Part shown: one piece after another, positions 43,549 through 51,831 of the stretch | How positions within the stretch are numbered: position 1 is the first letter of the stretch | Layout: every line of letters starts with the position of its first letter | Source: Streptomyces sp. NBC_01232 | GTDB taxonomy: Bacteria; Actinomycetota; Actinomycetes; Streptomycetales; Streptomycetaceae | NCBI RefSeq assembly: GCF_035989885.1 | Contig: NZ_CP108518.1 | Location: 2,112,501 to 2,176,500, forward strand | DNA length: 64,000 nucleotides | Direction: 5' to 3' | The notes under the pieces: generated by a model | Databases searched by the model: none | What the model was told of the DNA's origin: nothing | Seen by the model: the letters and a program-made list of their open reading frames with translations, nothing else | Made by a program: the position numbers and the translations under genes

Positions 43549-44433
43549 TCAGTCGAGGATGAAGCTTTCCAGGTAGGCGGGGTTGGACCGGTCGAGCATC
43601 GACTGCGACCGGGCGCGGATCTGCCGGTCGCTGTGCTCGCCGGCCGGGAGCATCCAGAAGCGGTCGGCGCGGATGCCGTCGACGACGTGCTCGGCGACCT
43701 CCTCGACCGGCGTGAAGCGCACCTCGTGGCCGGCCTGCTTCATCGCCGCCTCGTACTGGTCGAGGCTGCGGTACGGGGCCTTGCGCGGCCGTTCCTTCGC
43801 GTACCGATCGGGCCGGTTGCGGTGCGACTCCCACAGCCCGGTGCGCAGCATGTGCGGTCCGGGGAAGAGGACGGAGGCCCCGACGGCGGCGCCCTCCGCC
43901 TTGAGGTGGGCGTAGAGCGACTCGGTCATGGTGACCACGGCCGCCTTGGTTACGGCGTACACGGAGGCGGTGGGGAGCGGGGCGATGCCGCCGTCCCCGG
44001 AGGAGGTGTTGACGATGTGGCCCGGGCCGTCGGCGGCGATCATGCGGGGGACGAAGGCCTGGATGCCGTGGAAGACCCCCCACACGTTGACGGAGAAGGC
44101 CCACTTCCAGTCGTTGGGCTCGTGCTCCCACATGCGGCCCTCGGCGCCGGAGCCCACGCCCGCGTTGTTGCAGAGCACGTGCACGGCGCCGAAGGTCTCG
44201 TAGGCGGCGTCGGCGAGCGCGATCACGGAGTCGCGGTCGCTGACGTCGACCACCTTGGCGAGGACCTGGGCCCCGTCCGCGACGAGGTCGTCGGCGGCCT
44301 TGCGCAGGGCGCCCTCCTCGACGTCGGCGAGGACCACCTTCAGTCCCTCGGCGGCGAAGCGGCGGGCCATCGCGAGGCCGATTCCGCTCGCGGCCCCGGT
44401 GACCACGGCCACCTGTCCTTCTTCGAGCCGCAT
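43549..44433 (-). CDS. SDR family oxidoreductase
   Basis: A 294-residue SDR: VVTGAASGIGLAMARRFA, LCNNAGVGSGAEG, NTSSGDGG (Ser) and YAVTKAAV (Tyr, Lys). The longer C-terminus (residues 190-294), with a substrate lid, ends LESFILD. GGAGGAACTGAC lies at the end of the preceding decarboxylase-like gene, 1 nt away. It belongs to the ADC-SDR-amidohydrolase operon and probably oxidises an alcohol intermediate of that pathway. Confidence 0.9.
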   Translation of the reverse strand: MRLEEGQVAVVTGAASGIGLAMARRFAAEGLKVVLADVEEGALRKAADDLVADGAQVLAKVVDVSDRDSVIALADAAYETFGAVHVLCNNAGVGSGAEGRMWEHEPNDWKWAFSVNVWGVFHGIQAFVPRMIAADGPGHIVNTSSGDGGIAPLPTASVYAVTKAAVVTMTESLYAHLKAEGAAVGASVLFPGPHMLRTGLWESHRNRPDRYAKERPRKAPYRSLDQYEAAMKQAGHEVRFTPVEEVAEHVVDGIRADRFWMLPAGEHSDRQIRARSQSMLDRSNPAYLESFILD

Positions 44434-44434
44434 G

Positions 44435-45244
44435 TCAGTTCCTCCCCCCTGACGATCCCTCCGGGGGCGCGTCGAGGATCTGCAGGGGGTCGTCGTAGCG
44501 CTGGTGGATGTACGGGAGCAGGGCCTGGGCGCTGACCCGTTCCACGACCCGGCCCTTCTGGTCGGTGGTCTTCTCGCCGATGGTGATCTCCACGATCCGG
44601 CGGACGGGCAGGTCGGCCACCGGGTCGAACATGGACTCCCGCAGGACGACGTCCCCGGTGACGTGCTCCAGCCTGCGGACCTTCTCGTTGCGCGTGCAGT
44701 GCACGAGCACCGGATCCCCGTCCAGGCCCGAGCCGTCGACGGCGGGCAGGAACTTGAAGTAGAAGTCGGTCTTCTGAGTGGGCTCGGGCAGCGGCAGCGC
44801 GCGGTCCACCGCCCCGCGCACCTCGACGAAGGCGATCCCGTGCCGGGCGAGGGAGGCCCGGACGACGATGCCGTCGCGCTCGACGGTGACCTCGCCCAGC
44901 TTCTTCGGTTCGCCGAAGACCTCGCGGCCCCCGGTCAGGGCGCGCTCAAGGGTCATCGGCATGACCAGGGGGTACCAGCCCTCGATCCCGCCGTGCCGGG
45001 CCGCGACGGCCACCGAGCCGGCGCCGAGCGGGTAGCCGGGCAGGTCGACCTTGCTGATGTTGGCCCGTACGAGGGGCCGCTCGGCCGGTTTGAGCGGCGG
45101 CGGCAGGACCGCCGCGACCACGTCGGGGTCGCTCTCCCAGACGGCCACGACACCGGTGGACCAGATGTCGGGGAGCTTGGAACTCTTCTCGCGCGACGCC
45201 GCGATCTCGGCCTCGGTCCGCGCTCCGTACCGTACGCGTGCCAT
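44435..45244 (-). CDS. Acetoacetate decarboxylase family protein
   Basis: A 269-residue protein of the ADC fold. It shows VLPPPLKPAERPLVRANISKVDLPGY near the front, GWYPLVMPMTLERALTGGREVFGEPKKLGEV around the Schiff-base lysine region (EPKKLG) and TDFYFKFLPAV later. Family members decarboxylate or dehydrate keto-acids and many have unknown substrates. The start is taken as ATG 45244; an in-frame ATG at 45256 is also possible. It is first in the operon, facing the TetR gene. Confidence 0.87.
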   Translation of the reverse strand: MARVRYGARTEAEIAASREKSSKLPDIWSTGVVAVWESDPDVVAAVLPPPLKPAERPLVRANISKVDLPGYPLGAGSVAVAARHGGIEGWYPLVMPMTLERALTGGREVFGEPKKLGEVTVERDGIVVRASLARHGIAFVEVRGAVDRALPLPEPTQKTDFYFKFLPAVDGSGLDGDPVLVHCTRNEKVRRLEHVTGDVVLRESMFDPVADLPVRRIVEITIGEKTTDQKGRVVERVSAQALLPYIHQRYDDPLQILDAPPEGSSGGRN

Positions 45245-45281
45245 GTCTCGCACCATCCCTCGTCTCGGGGGCGTTCGGTTC

Positions 45282-45296
45282 TGTAACACAGTTACA
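45282..45296. promoter_or_regulatory. Perfect 15-bp palindrome TGTAAC-ACA-GTTACA, TetR operator candidate
   Basis: Both 6-bp arms match perfectly. It sits in the 126-bp divergent region, 38 nt from the decarboxylase start and 75 nt from the TetR gene start. The position and symmetry suit repression of the catabolic operon by the adjacent TetR-type protein. Confidence 0.7.
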
Positions 45297-45370
45297 CCGC
45301 TGCCGATGAAGGGTAAAGACCCCTGCACGTATGAGAACTGACGCTCCAACAGATTGGCGGTGGGACGGCC

Positions 45371-46051
45371 GTGGCCAGAACCACGCTCACCCGCGACGAG
45401 GTGCTGGACGCCGCCGCGTCCCTGGTCATGCAGCACGGTCCGGCCGCCCTCACGATGCGCAAGCTGGCCGCCGAGCTGGGCACCGCCGTGACGTCCATCT
45501 ACTGGCACGTCGGCAACCGCGAGTCGCTGCTCGACGCCCTCGTGCAGCGCACCGTGGAGGAGGTGGGTGCGATCCGGCCCACCGGGCGCACCCCGGCGGA
45601 GCGGATCCTGTCGGTGGCCCGGATCCTGCGCCGCGAGCTGCGGGCACGTCCGCACCTGATCGCGATGGTCCACGAACGCGGGCTCACCGAGCGGATGTTC
45701 CTGCCGGCCCAGCAGGCCCTCGTCCACGAGGTGCACGCCGCGGGGCTGCGCGGCACCCGGGCCGCGGACGCCGTGCGCGCCGTCCAGTTCCAGGTCGTCG
45801 GGTACCTGCTCGTCGAGCGCAACCGTGAACGCGCTCCCGCCCAGTCCCCGGCCGAGAGCGAGCTCTGGGACCCGGCCGCGGCCCCCCACGACCCGGGCCT
45901 CGCCCGCGCCCTGGCCCGCCCCGCGGACCCGGACCGGCTGTTCCTGCTGTCCGTACGCGCCCTGGTGCACGCCCTGCTCGCTCCGGACGCGGCCGGCGCC
46001 GCCGGCCCGGCCGATGCGGCCGATCCGACCGGCGCCGCCCCGCGGCGGTAA
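45371..46051 (+). CDS. TetR/AcrR family transcriptional regulator
   Basis: A 226-residue protein. The N-terminal helix-turn-helix reads LTRDEVLDAAASLVMQHGPAALTMRKLAAELGTAVTSIYWHVGNRESLLDAL. The C-terminal half is helical ('TetR_C' type) and ends in an Ala/Pro-rich tail (AAGAAGPADAADPTGAAPRR). It starts at GTG 45371. It is divergent from the ADC operon and most likely binds the palindrome at 45282-45296, released by a pathway intermediate. A GC hairpin follows at about 46066-46105. Confidence 0.92.
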   Translation: MARTTLTRDEVLDAAASLVMQHGPAALTMRKLAAELGTAVTSIYWHVGNRESLLDALVQRTVEEVGAIRPTGRTPAERILSVARILRRELRARPHLIAMVHERGLTERMFLPAQQALVHEVHAAGLRGTRAADAVRAVQFQVVGYLLVERNRERAPAQSPAESELWDPAAAPHDPGLARALARPADPDRLFLLSVRALVHALLAPDAAGAAGPADAADPTGAAPRR

Positions 46052-46203
46052 ATCGGTTGGCGCTCCCCCGCGCCCGTGGTTGTATCTGCGGCGCGGGGGC
46101 GGCTCCGCGACGTGCTTCCTTCTCACCTTCACTGACACCCGTAGCGCGTCCCCTCTCCGCCTCCGCCCACTTCCCCCTTTCCGGTTCCGGAGGAATCCCC
46201 CCT

Positions 46204-48792
46204 TTGCCCGAGCTGTCGACCGTCCTGTTGCGCCGTCTGCACACCGTCTACGTCGACCAGGCCGGGCCGCGCCCGGGCGACCCGTCGACGACCGAGGGCC
46301 TGACGGCGCTGGAGGCCGAACTGCTGGACCGGGGCTACGCCCTGTCGGTTCCGCTGCGTTCGGCGCTCGCCTGGCTCGGACCCACCGGACTCGCCGCCGC
46401 CGGAGCGCAGTTGATCCGGGACATCGACATCCTGCTGGGCGCGGACCGCACCCACATGCCGCTGTTCCGCTCGTTCCCGGCCTCGGTGCCCGACGACACT
46501 CTCGGACTGTGGATCGACCGGGTCCTGACGCTGCTCCTGCAGTGGCCGGACCAGCCGTGCGTGCTGTGCGCGACCGTGGGCAGCGTCCACCCCGTCGCGC
46601 CGTGCGCCCATCTGGTGTGCCGGACCTGCTGGGACGGTGCCGACTACACCGGCTGCCCGGTCTGCCACCACCGCATCGACGCCGCGGACCCGTTCATCCG
46701 GCCGTCCCCGCACCCGGGGGACGTTCCCCCCGGAGGCGGCCCGCTGCGGCTGCTGGCCTTCGCCGCCGACCGCGCGGCCGACTCCGTCACCGCCCTCGGG
46801 AAGCTGCTCGCCCGCCGCACCCCGCTCTCCCCGCAGGACAAGGAGGAGACCCGGGTGCTCCTCGCCCACGCGCCGGCCGGCCTCGACTGGCTCCCGGACG
46901 AGATACCGGTACGGGAGACCAAGGCCCTGGTCCTGGGCACCCTGCTGCGCGAGCGCCGCACGCGGGAGGCCGTACGGGCCCTGCTGCCCGGGCGGCTCAC
47001 CACCGCCACCGACGTGCTGCGGCTGCTCGCCGTGTGGTCCGGCGGGGAGGCCGATCTCCTGGAACCCCCGCGCGTACGCTCCCTGCCTCGCCCGCTGCGG
47101 CGCGAACTGCTGGCCGTCCTGGACGGGCTCGATCCCGCGCTGCTCGTCGAGGACGTACTGCGCCACGAGGACCTGTGGAAGCGGGCCGCCGAGATCCTGC
47201 ACCCCTTCGAGCAGCACGCCCGTCACCCGCGGGCCGCCCTCGCCTTCGCCGTGCTGCGCGGCACCGACACCGCCGGTACCGCCCTCGGCGCCGCGCTGCT
47301 CGCCACCGCCGCCGCGTACCCGCACGCGGTCCGGACCGACGGATCGCGCGTCCGGGCGGCCACCTGGCTGGCGCGCGCCGAGGGGGCCCTGCGCGGCGGG
47401 GATCCGGACCGGGCCCTGGCCGTACTGGCCGAACGCCCCGGCGAACTCGTCCGGCGCCTGGACCACCTGCTGCGGCTGTACGCGGCCGACACCCTGGCGC
47501 CGCGAGTCGCCGAAGTACTGGCCGAGCGGCTGCCGAAGGCCGGGCCCGGGCCCCTGCTGTCCGCGCTCGGACGGCTGCGGATCCGCCACCTGCCCGGCAC
47601 CCGGCGGGTGTTCTTCCCGCGCGGGCAGGTCGCGCACTCCTTCACCGTCCCGGACGACCGGGCCCCGCTGGCCGAGGCGGTGACCCGTTCGGTGTGCGAG
47701 CTGTTCGAGAACGAGGTGCTGCGCAGGCTGGCCGCCGCCGACCCCTGCGACATGGCGGTCCTCGACTCCCGCCTCGCCCACCTCCACGTCCCCTCCGCCG
47801 AGCGTGCGGCGGCCAAGGCGCTGGTCACCGTACCCAAGGGCAGCTTCCAGGCGCTGCCGGACGGCGAGGTGCTGCGCATGTTCCTGCACTGGATGGAGCC
47901 GGCGCGGGGGCGCGTGGACCTGGACCTGTCGGTGGTGCTGTTCGACACCGACTGGAACTACGTCGGTCTGTGCGACTACACGAACCTCGTCCACGGCGAG
48001 CGGGCCGTCGTCCACTCCGGCGACCTCGTCTCGGCGCCGGCGCCCCACGGCGCGAGCGAGTACGTGGACATCGACCTGGACGCCCTCGCCGACACCGGCG
48101 TGCGCTTCGCCATGCCGGTCGTCTTCAGCTACAACAACATCCCGTTCGAGCTGCTGCCCGACGCCTTCGCCGGGTTCATGGCCCTGCCCACCCGCTCCGG
48201 CCGCACCGCCCGCTACGACCCCCGGACCGTGCGCCAGCGCTACGACCTGGTCGGCAACTCCCGGATCCACGTGCCGCTCCTCGTCGACCTGGAGCGGCGC
48301 GGCTTCCTGTGGACGGACGTCCACCTGCCCGACGACGAGGGCTACCACAGCGTGCGGGAGCACCAGGAGGACCTGGCCCGGATCGGCCGCGACCTGTTCC
48401 AGTACTTCTCGACCGGCCGCACCACCCTGTGGGAGCTGGCCGGCTGGCACGCGGCCGCGCGCTGCCGGGAGGTGGCCGTGCTGCGCCGGACGCCCCGTCC
48501 GAGCGACCCCGACGAGCTGTGGAGCTACCGCCGGGGCTCCGGAGAGGACACCGCGGCCTTCGCCGCCCGGCTCGTCGGCCTGCGCGATCCGGACGCCGTG
48601 CTGGCCTCCGCGGAGGTCGACGCCCTCGCGGGGAGCGCCGCCTCGGGACGGTCGGTGTTCCTCGCGCTGGTGGACGGCGGGGTCGCGCCCGCCGGCGCGA
48701 GCGGCTCCGCATACCGGCTGCTGCCGGGGCCGGTTGACGGCTGCGGCCTCGAACAGCTCGCGGCGGGCGACTTGGTCGCCGCTCTCGGCTGA
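46204..48792 (+). CDS. RING-finger / TerD-like domain protein (MXAN_6230/SCO0854 family)
   Basis: An 862-residue protein. A canonical C3HC4 RING finger lies at residues 119-154: C119, C122, C134, H136, C139, C142, C151, C154. Residues 160-560 form a long Leu/Ala/Arg-rich helical region. At about 565-665 a TerD-like domain is visible (VDLDLSVVLFDTDWNYVG, VVHSGDLVSAPAPHG, YVDIDLDAL). The start is TTG 46204, preceded by CCGGAGGAATCC; no ATG or GTG fits. TerD domains bind calcium and belong to tellurite/phage/stress systems; RING in bacteria suggests a ubiquitin-like or scaffold role. The biochemical activity is unknown. Confidence 0.85.
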   Translation: MPELSTVLLRRLHTVYVDQAGPRPGDPSTTEGLTALEAELLDRGYALSVPLRSALAWLGPTGLAAAGAQLIRDIDILLGADRTHMPLFRSFPASVPDDTLGLWIDRVLTLLLQWPDQPCVLCATVGSVHPVAPCAHLVCRTCWDGADYTGCPVCHHRIDAADPFIRPSPHPGDVPPGGGPLRLLAFAADRAADSVTALGKLLARRTPLSPQDKEETRVLLAHAPAGLDWLPDEIPVRETKALVLGTLLRERRTREAVRALLPGRLTTATDVLRLLAVWSGGEADLLEPPRVRSLPRPLRRELLAVLDGLDPALLVEDVLRHEDLWKRAAEILHPFEQHARHPRAALAFAVLRGTDTAGTALGAALLATAAAYPHAVRTDGSRVRAATWLARAEGALRGGDPDRALAVLAERPGELVRRLDHLLRLYAADTLAPRVAEVLAERLPKAGPGPLLSALGRLRIRHLPGTRRVFFPRGQVAHSFTVPDDRAPLAEAVTRSVCELFENEVLRRLAAADPCDMAVLDSRLAHLHVPSAERAAAKALVTVPKGSFQALPDGEVLRMFLHWMEPARGRVDLDLSVVLFDTDWNYVGLCDYTNLVHGERAVVHSGDLVSAPAPHGASEYVDIDLDALADTGVRFAMPVVFSYNNIPFELLPDAFAGFMALPTRSGRTARYDPRTVRQRYDLVGNSRIHVPLLVDLERRGFLWTDVHLPDDEGYHSVREHQEDLARIGRDLFQYFSTGRTTLWELAGWHAAARCREVAVLRRTPRPSDPDELWSYRRGSGEDTAAFAARLVGLRDPDAVLASAEVDALAGSAASGRSVFLALVDGGVAPAGASGSAYRLLPGPVDGCGLEQLAAGDLVAALG

Positions 48793-48851
48793 CGGCCGGG
48801 AGTCGCCGGCGCGGACACGGGTGTCAGTCGGGGCCGATATCCTCTGTGACC

Positions 48852-49823
48852 ATGCTCGACGACCGTACGACCGCAGAGACGATGTGGCCGACCGCGTACC
48901 CACAGGGGTACGCGGTCGTCGACGTGGAGACCACCGGGCTCGCTCGCGACGACCGGATAGTCTCCGCCGCCGTCTACCGGCTCGACGCCCAGGGCAATGT
49001 GGAGGACCACTGGTACACGCTGGTCAATCCGCGGCGGGACCCGGGACCGGTGTGGATCCATGGGCTGACGAGCGCGATGCTCTCCGACGCACCGCTGTTC
49101 GAGGACATCGCCGAGGAGTTCGCCGACCGGCTCGCGGACCGGGTGCTGGTCGCGCACAACGCCATCTTCGACTGGCAGATGATCGCCCGGGAGTACGCGC
49201 GGGCGGCGGCGACGGCGCCGGTCCGTCAGCGGCTGTGCACCATCGCCCTGTCGAAGGAACTGAACCTGCCGCTGCCCAACCACAAGCTGGAGTCGCTCGC
49301 CGCGCACTTCGGGGTGGTCCAGCAGCGCGCCCACCACGCGCTCGACGACGCCCGGGTGCTCGCGGAGGCGTTCCGCCCCTCGCTGCACGCGGCCGCGGAG
49401 GGCGGCGTACGGCTGCCGCTGCTGGAGTGCCGGCCGCTGACGGAGTGGTCGGACTCCGCCGTCACCCCGCGGGTCGGGTACCAGGCCTCCTACCGGGGCG
49501 GCAGCTGGCGGCCCTCGCGCAAGCGGCCGCCGTGCCCGCACCCCAATCCGGGGCGCTTCGAGGACGGCAAGCCGCTGAAGCAGGGCATGCGGATCGCCTT
49601 CTCCGGTGACACCTCGGTGGAGCGGGAGCTGCTGGAGGACCGCGCCGTCGAGGCGGGCCTGCACATCGCGACGAGTGTGTCGCGGCTCACGAGCCTCCTC
49701 GTGACGAACGACCCCGACTCGGCGACCTCCAAGACGGTCAAGGCGAAGAACTTCGGCACGCCGGTCGTCGACGAGGCGGCCTTCACCCAGCTGCTGCGGG
49801 ACGTGGCCCCGGCCGAGTCCTGA
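48852..49823 (+). CDS. DnaQ-like 3'-5' exonuclease with C-terminal BRCT domain
   Basis: A 323-residue protein. The N-terminal DEDDh exonuclease has AVVDVETTGL (D24, E26), LVAHNAIFDWQMI and HHALDDARVLAEAF (His, Asp). The C-terminal 85 residues form a BRCT domain (GMRIAFSGDTSVERELLEDRA, LTSLLVTNDPDSATSKTVKA). The linker carries basic and Cys residues (SRKRPPCPHPNPGR). The ATG at 48852 lies 8 nt after TATCCT and has no Shine-Dalgarno (GTG at 48846 is an alternative). It is adjacent to the RING-TerD gene; the linkage hints at DNA processing in the same response. Confidence 0.9.
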   Translation: MLDDRTTAETMWPTAYPQGYAVVDVETTGLARDDRIVSAAVYRLDAQGNVEDHWYTLVNPRRDPGPVWIHGLTSAMLSDAPLFEDIAEEFADRLADRVLVAHNAIFDWQMIAREYARAAATAPVRQRLCTIALSKELNLPLPNHKLESLAAHFGVVQQRAHHALDDARVLAEAFRPSLHAAAEGGVRLPLLECRPLTEWSDSAVTPRVGYQASYRGGSWRPSRKRPPCPHPNPGRFEDGKPLKQGMRIAFSGDTSVERELLEDRAVEAGLHIATSVSRLTSLLVTNDPDSATSKTVKAKNFGTPVVDEAAFTQLLRDVAPAES

Positions 49824-49916
49824 ACCGGAGGGTGCGTTGCGCCGGCCGGGTGCAGGCACGGCGACTCACCCCGCTGGATCTTGTTCCGTACCGTCCCCGT
49901 GCGCAGCATTCCGCCC

Positions 49917-50150
49917 ATGGCACGTTGTGAGGTCTGCGGAAACGATTACGGCATGTCCTTCGAGGTGCACGCGCAGGGCGCCGTGCACGTCTTCGACTGC
50001 TTCTCCTGCGCCATCCACCGCATGGCGCCCGTCTGCGAGCACTGCCGGGTCTCGATCATCGGCCAGGGCGTCGAGGTGGAGGGACAGTGGTTCTGCGGGG
50101 CGCACTGCGCCCGGGCGGAGGGGAAGGTGGGCATCGTCGACCGCGTCTGA
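49917..50150 (+). CDS. Small zinc-ribbon protein
   Basis: A 77-residue protein packed with metal-binding knuckles: ARCEVCGNDY, DCFSCAIH, VCEHCRVSI and WFCGAHCAR. That is seven or eight cysteines in CxxC pairs plus His, enough for two zinc sites. It is conserved in Actinobacteria and lacks known function. ATG 49917 is chosen from recalled homologues starting MARCEVCG; a TTG 36 nt upstream is in frame. It lies between the BRCT exonuclease and SURF1 on the same strand. Confidence 0.8.
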   Translation: MARCEVCGNDYGMSFEVHAQGAVHVFDCFSCAIHRMAPVCEHCRVSIIGQGVEVEGQWFCGAHCARAEGKVGIVDRV

Positions 50151-50257
50151 CTCCCCCGCGTTCCGATCGCCGGCCCGCCACCCCCGTTCCGTACGCCACG
50201 ACCCCGGACGGCCACCCGGCCTCCGGGGTCCTTCGCGCTGCAGGTACCGTCGTGGGC

Positions 50258-51049
50258 GTGTACCGCTTTGTGCTGACCCGGCAGTGGGTGTTCCTCACCC
50301 TGATCGCCCTCGCCCTCATCCCCGTGATGATCAAGCTGGGGTTCTGGCAGTACCACCGCCATGAGCACCGCGTCACGCAGAACCAGCTGATCGAGGCGAA
50401 CCTGCGGGCGGAGCCGGTCCCCATGGCCGAGGTCACCTCCCCCGGTCACCGGGTCCCGCGCGCGGACTTCTGGCGCGCCGTCACCGCGACCGGCACGTAC
50501 GACTCCGCGCACGAGGTCGTCGTACGGATGCGCACCGACGCCGACGACAAGGTCGGCTTCCACGTCCTGACCCCGCTGGTCCTCTCCGACGGCCGGGTGG
50601 TCCTGGTCAACCGGGGCTGGGTGCCCGGCGGCGACGACCCCCGCGCCTACCCGCCGGTGCCGGCCGCACCCACGGGCGAGGTCACGGTCACCGGCCGGCT
50701 CAAGGGCGACGAGACGAGCGGCGGCAGCGGGATCAAGGACCGCAAGGGCCTGCCCGACCGCCAGGTGATGCTGATCAACAGCACGCAGCAGGCGCAGTAC
50801 CTGGGCAGGCCGGTCCTCGGCGGGTACCTGGAACTCACCGCTCCGGCCCCGGCGGACGGCGGCCCGGAGACCATCCCCGACCCGGACCACGACTCGATCG
50901 GCCCGCACATGGCGTACGCCGTCCAGTGGTGGCTGTTCACCGGCGCCGTTCCGGTGGGCTGGGTGATCCTCGTACGGCGCGAGAAGCGCGAGCGCGAGGA
51001 GGAGGCGGCCGGGGCCGAAGCCGCCCGGCAGGAGCCGGCGACGGCGTAG
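50258..51049 (+). CDS. SURF1 family cytochrome oxidase assembly protein
   Basis: A 263-residue membrane protein with a helix at each end (WVFLTLIALALIPVMIKLGFWQ and WWLFTGAVPVGWVILV). Between them is the SURF1 domain: LGFWQYHRHEHR, TGTYDSAHEVVVRMR, GFHVLTPLVLSDGRVVLVNRGWVP, and C-terminal H-AYAVQWWLF. SURF1 assists heme a/copper insertion into cytochrome aa3 oxidase. TACCGT (50245-50250) ends 7 nt before the GTG and no Shine-Dalgarno is visible, suggesting a leaderless mRNA. The C-terminus is a charged Glu/Arg/Ala tail. Confidence 0.92.
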   Translation: MYRFVLTRQWVFLTLIALALIPVMIKLGFWQYHRHEHRVTQNQLIEANLRAEPVPMAEVTSPGHRVPRADFWRAVTATGTYDSAHEVVVRMRTDADDKVGFHVLTPLVLSDGRVVLVNRGWVPGGDDPRAYPPVPAAPTGEVTVTGRLKGDETSGGSGIKDRKGLPDRQVMLINSTQQAQYLGRPVLGGYLELTAPAPADGGPETIPDPDHDSIGPHMAYAVQWWLFTGAVPVGWVILVRREKREREEEAAGAEAARQEPATA

Positions 51050-51058
51050 CGTGTCGGC

Positions 51059-51814
51059 ATGGATCTTGGACTGAAAGACCGTGTCTACATCGTCACCGGG
51101 GCCACGCGCGGCCTCGGCCTCGCCTCCGCCCGGGAACTGACCGCCGACGGCGCGAAGGTCCTCCTGACGGGCCGGGACGAGAAGCGGGCGGCCGACGCCG
51201 CCGCCGGGCTCGGCCCGAACGCGGCCGGCGTGGCGGCCGACAACTCCGACCCGGAGGCGGCCGCGCGCCTGGTGGCCACCGCCCGGGAGCGCTTCGGCCG
51301 CCTCGACGGAATCCTCATCAGCGTCGGCGGCCCCACGCCGGGCTTCGCGGCGGACAACACCGACGAGCAGTGGGCCACGGCCTTCGAGTCGGTCTTCCTG
51401 GGCGCGGTCCGCCTCGCCCGGGCGGCGGCCGCCGAGCTGGGCGAAGGCGGGGTCATCGGCTTCGTCCTGTCGGGCTCGGTCCACGAGCCGATCCCCGGCC
51501 TGACCATCTCCAACGGCCTGCGCCCCGGCCTCGCGGGCTTCGCGAAGTCCCTCTCGCTGGAGCTCGGACCGCGCGGGATCCGCGTCGTCGGCCTGCTTCC
51601 GGCGCGCATCGACACCGACCGCGTGCGCGAGCTCGACGCGCTGTCCGGTGACGCCGCAGCCGCACGGGCGGGGAACGAGTCCCGCATCCCGCTGCGCCGG
51701 TACGGCGCCCCGGAGGAGTTCGGCCGCACGGCGGCCTTCCTCCTCTCCCCCGCGGCCTCGTACCTGACGGGCGTCATGCTCCCGGTCGACGGCGGCTCCC
51801 GGCACGGCTTCTGA
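51059..51814 (+). CDS. SDR family oxidoreductase
   Basis: A 251-residue SDR: YIVTGATRGLGLASARELTA, LISVGGPTPG (in place of NNAG), a Ser in VLSGSVHEP, and C-terminal YLTGVMLPVDGGSRHGF. The usual catalytic YxxxK is not obvious: after the Ser comes ISNGLRPGLAGFAKSLS, where Tyr is absent (Asn/Arg instead) though a Lys follows. It may be a non-catalytic or altered SDR. TAGCGT (51047-51052) ends 6 nt before the ATG, again a leaderless layout. Confidence 0.85.
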   Translation: MDLGLKDRVYIVTGATRGLGLASARELTADGAKVLLTGRDEKRAADAAAGLGPNAAGVAADNSDPEAAARLVATARERFGRLDGILISVGGPTPGFAADNTDEQWATAFESVFLGAVRLARAAAAELGEGGVIGFVLSGSVHEPIPGLTISNGLRPGLAGFAKSLSLELGPRGIRVVGLLPARIDTDRVRELDALSGDAAAARAGNESRIPLRRYGAPEEFGRTAAFLLSPAASYLTGVMLPVDGGSRHGF

Positions 51815-51831
51815 CCGGTCGCGACCTTCGG

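Noticed and set aside
41006..44131. One very long leftward frame covering both amidohydrolases
   Set aside because: The real second amidohydrolase begins at GTG 42229, overlapping the first enzyme's stop. The upstream part of the frame is the wrong frame of the first amidohydrolase and the SDR.
46129..48903. A 924-codon reverse-strand frame opposite the RING-TerD gene
   Set aside because: No domains, a composition typical of antisense shadows, and the sense strand carries exact RING cysteine spacing.
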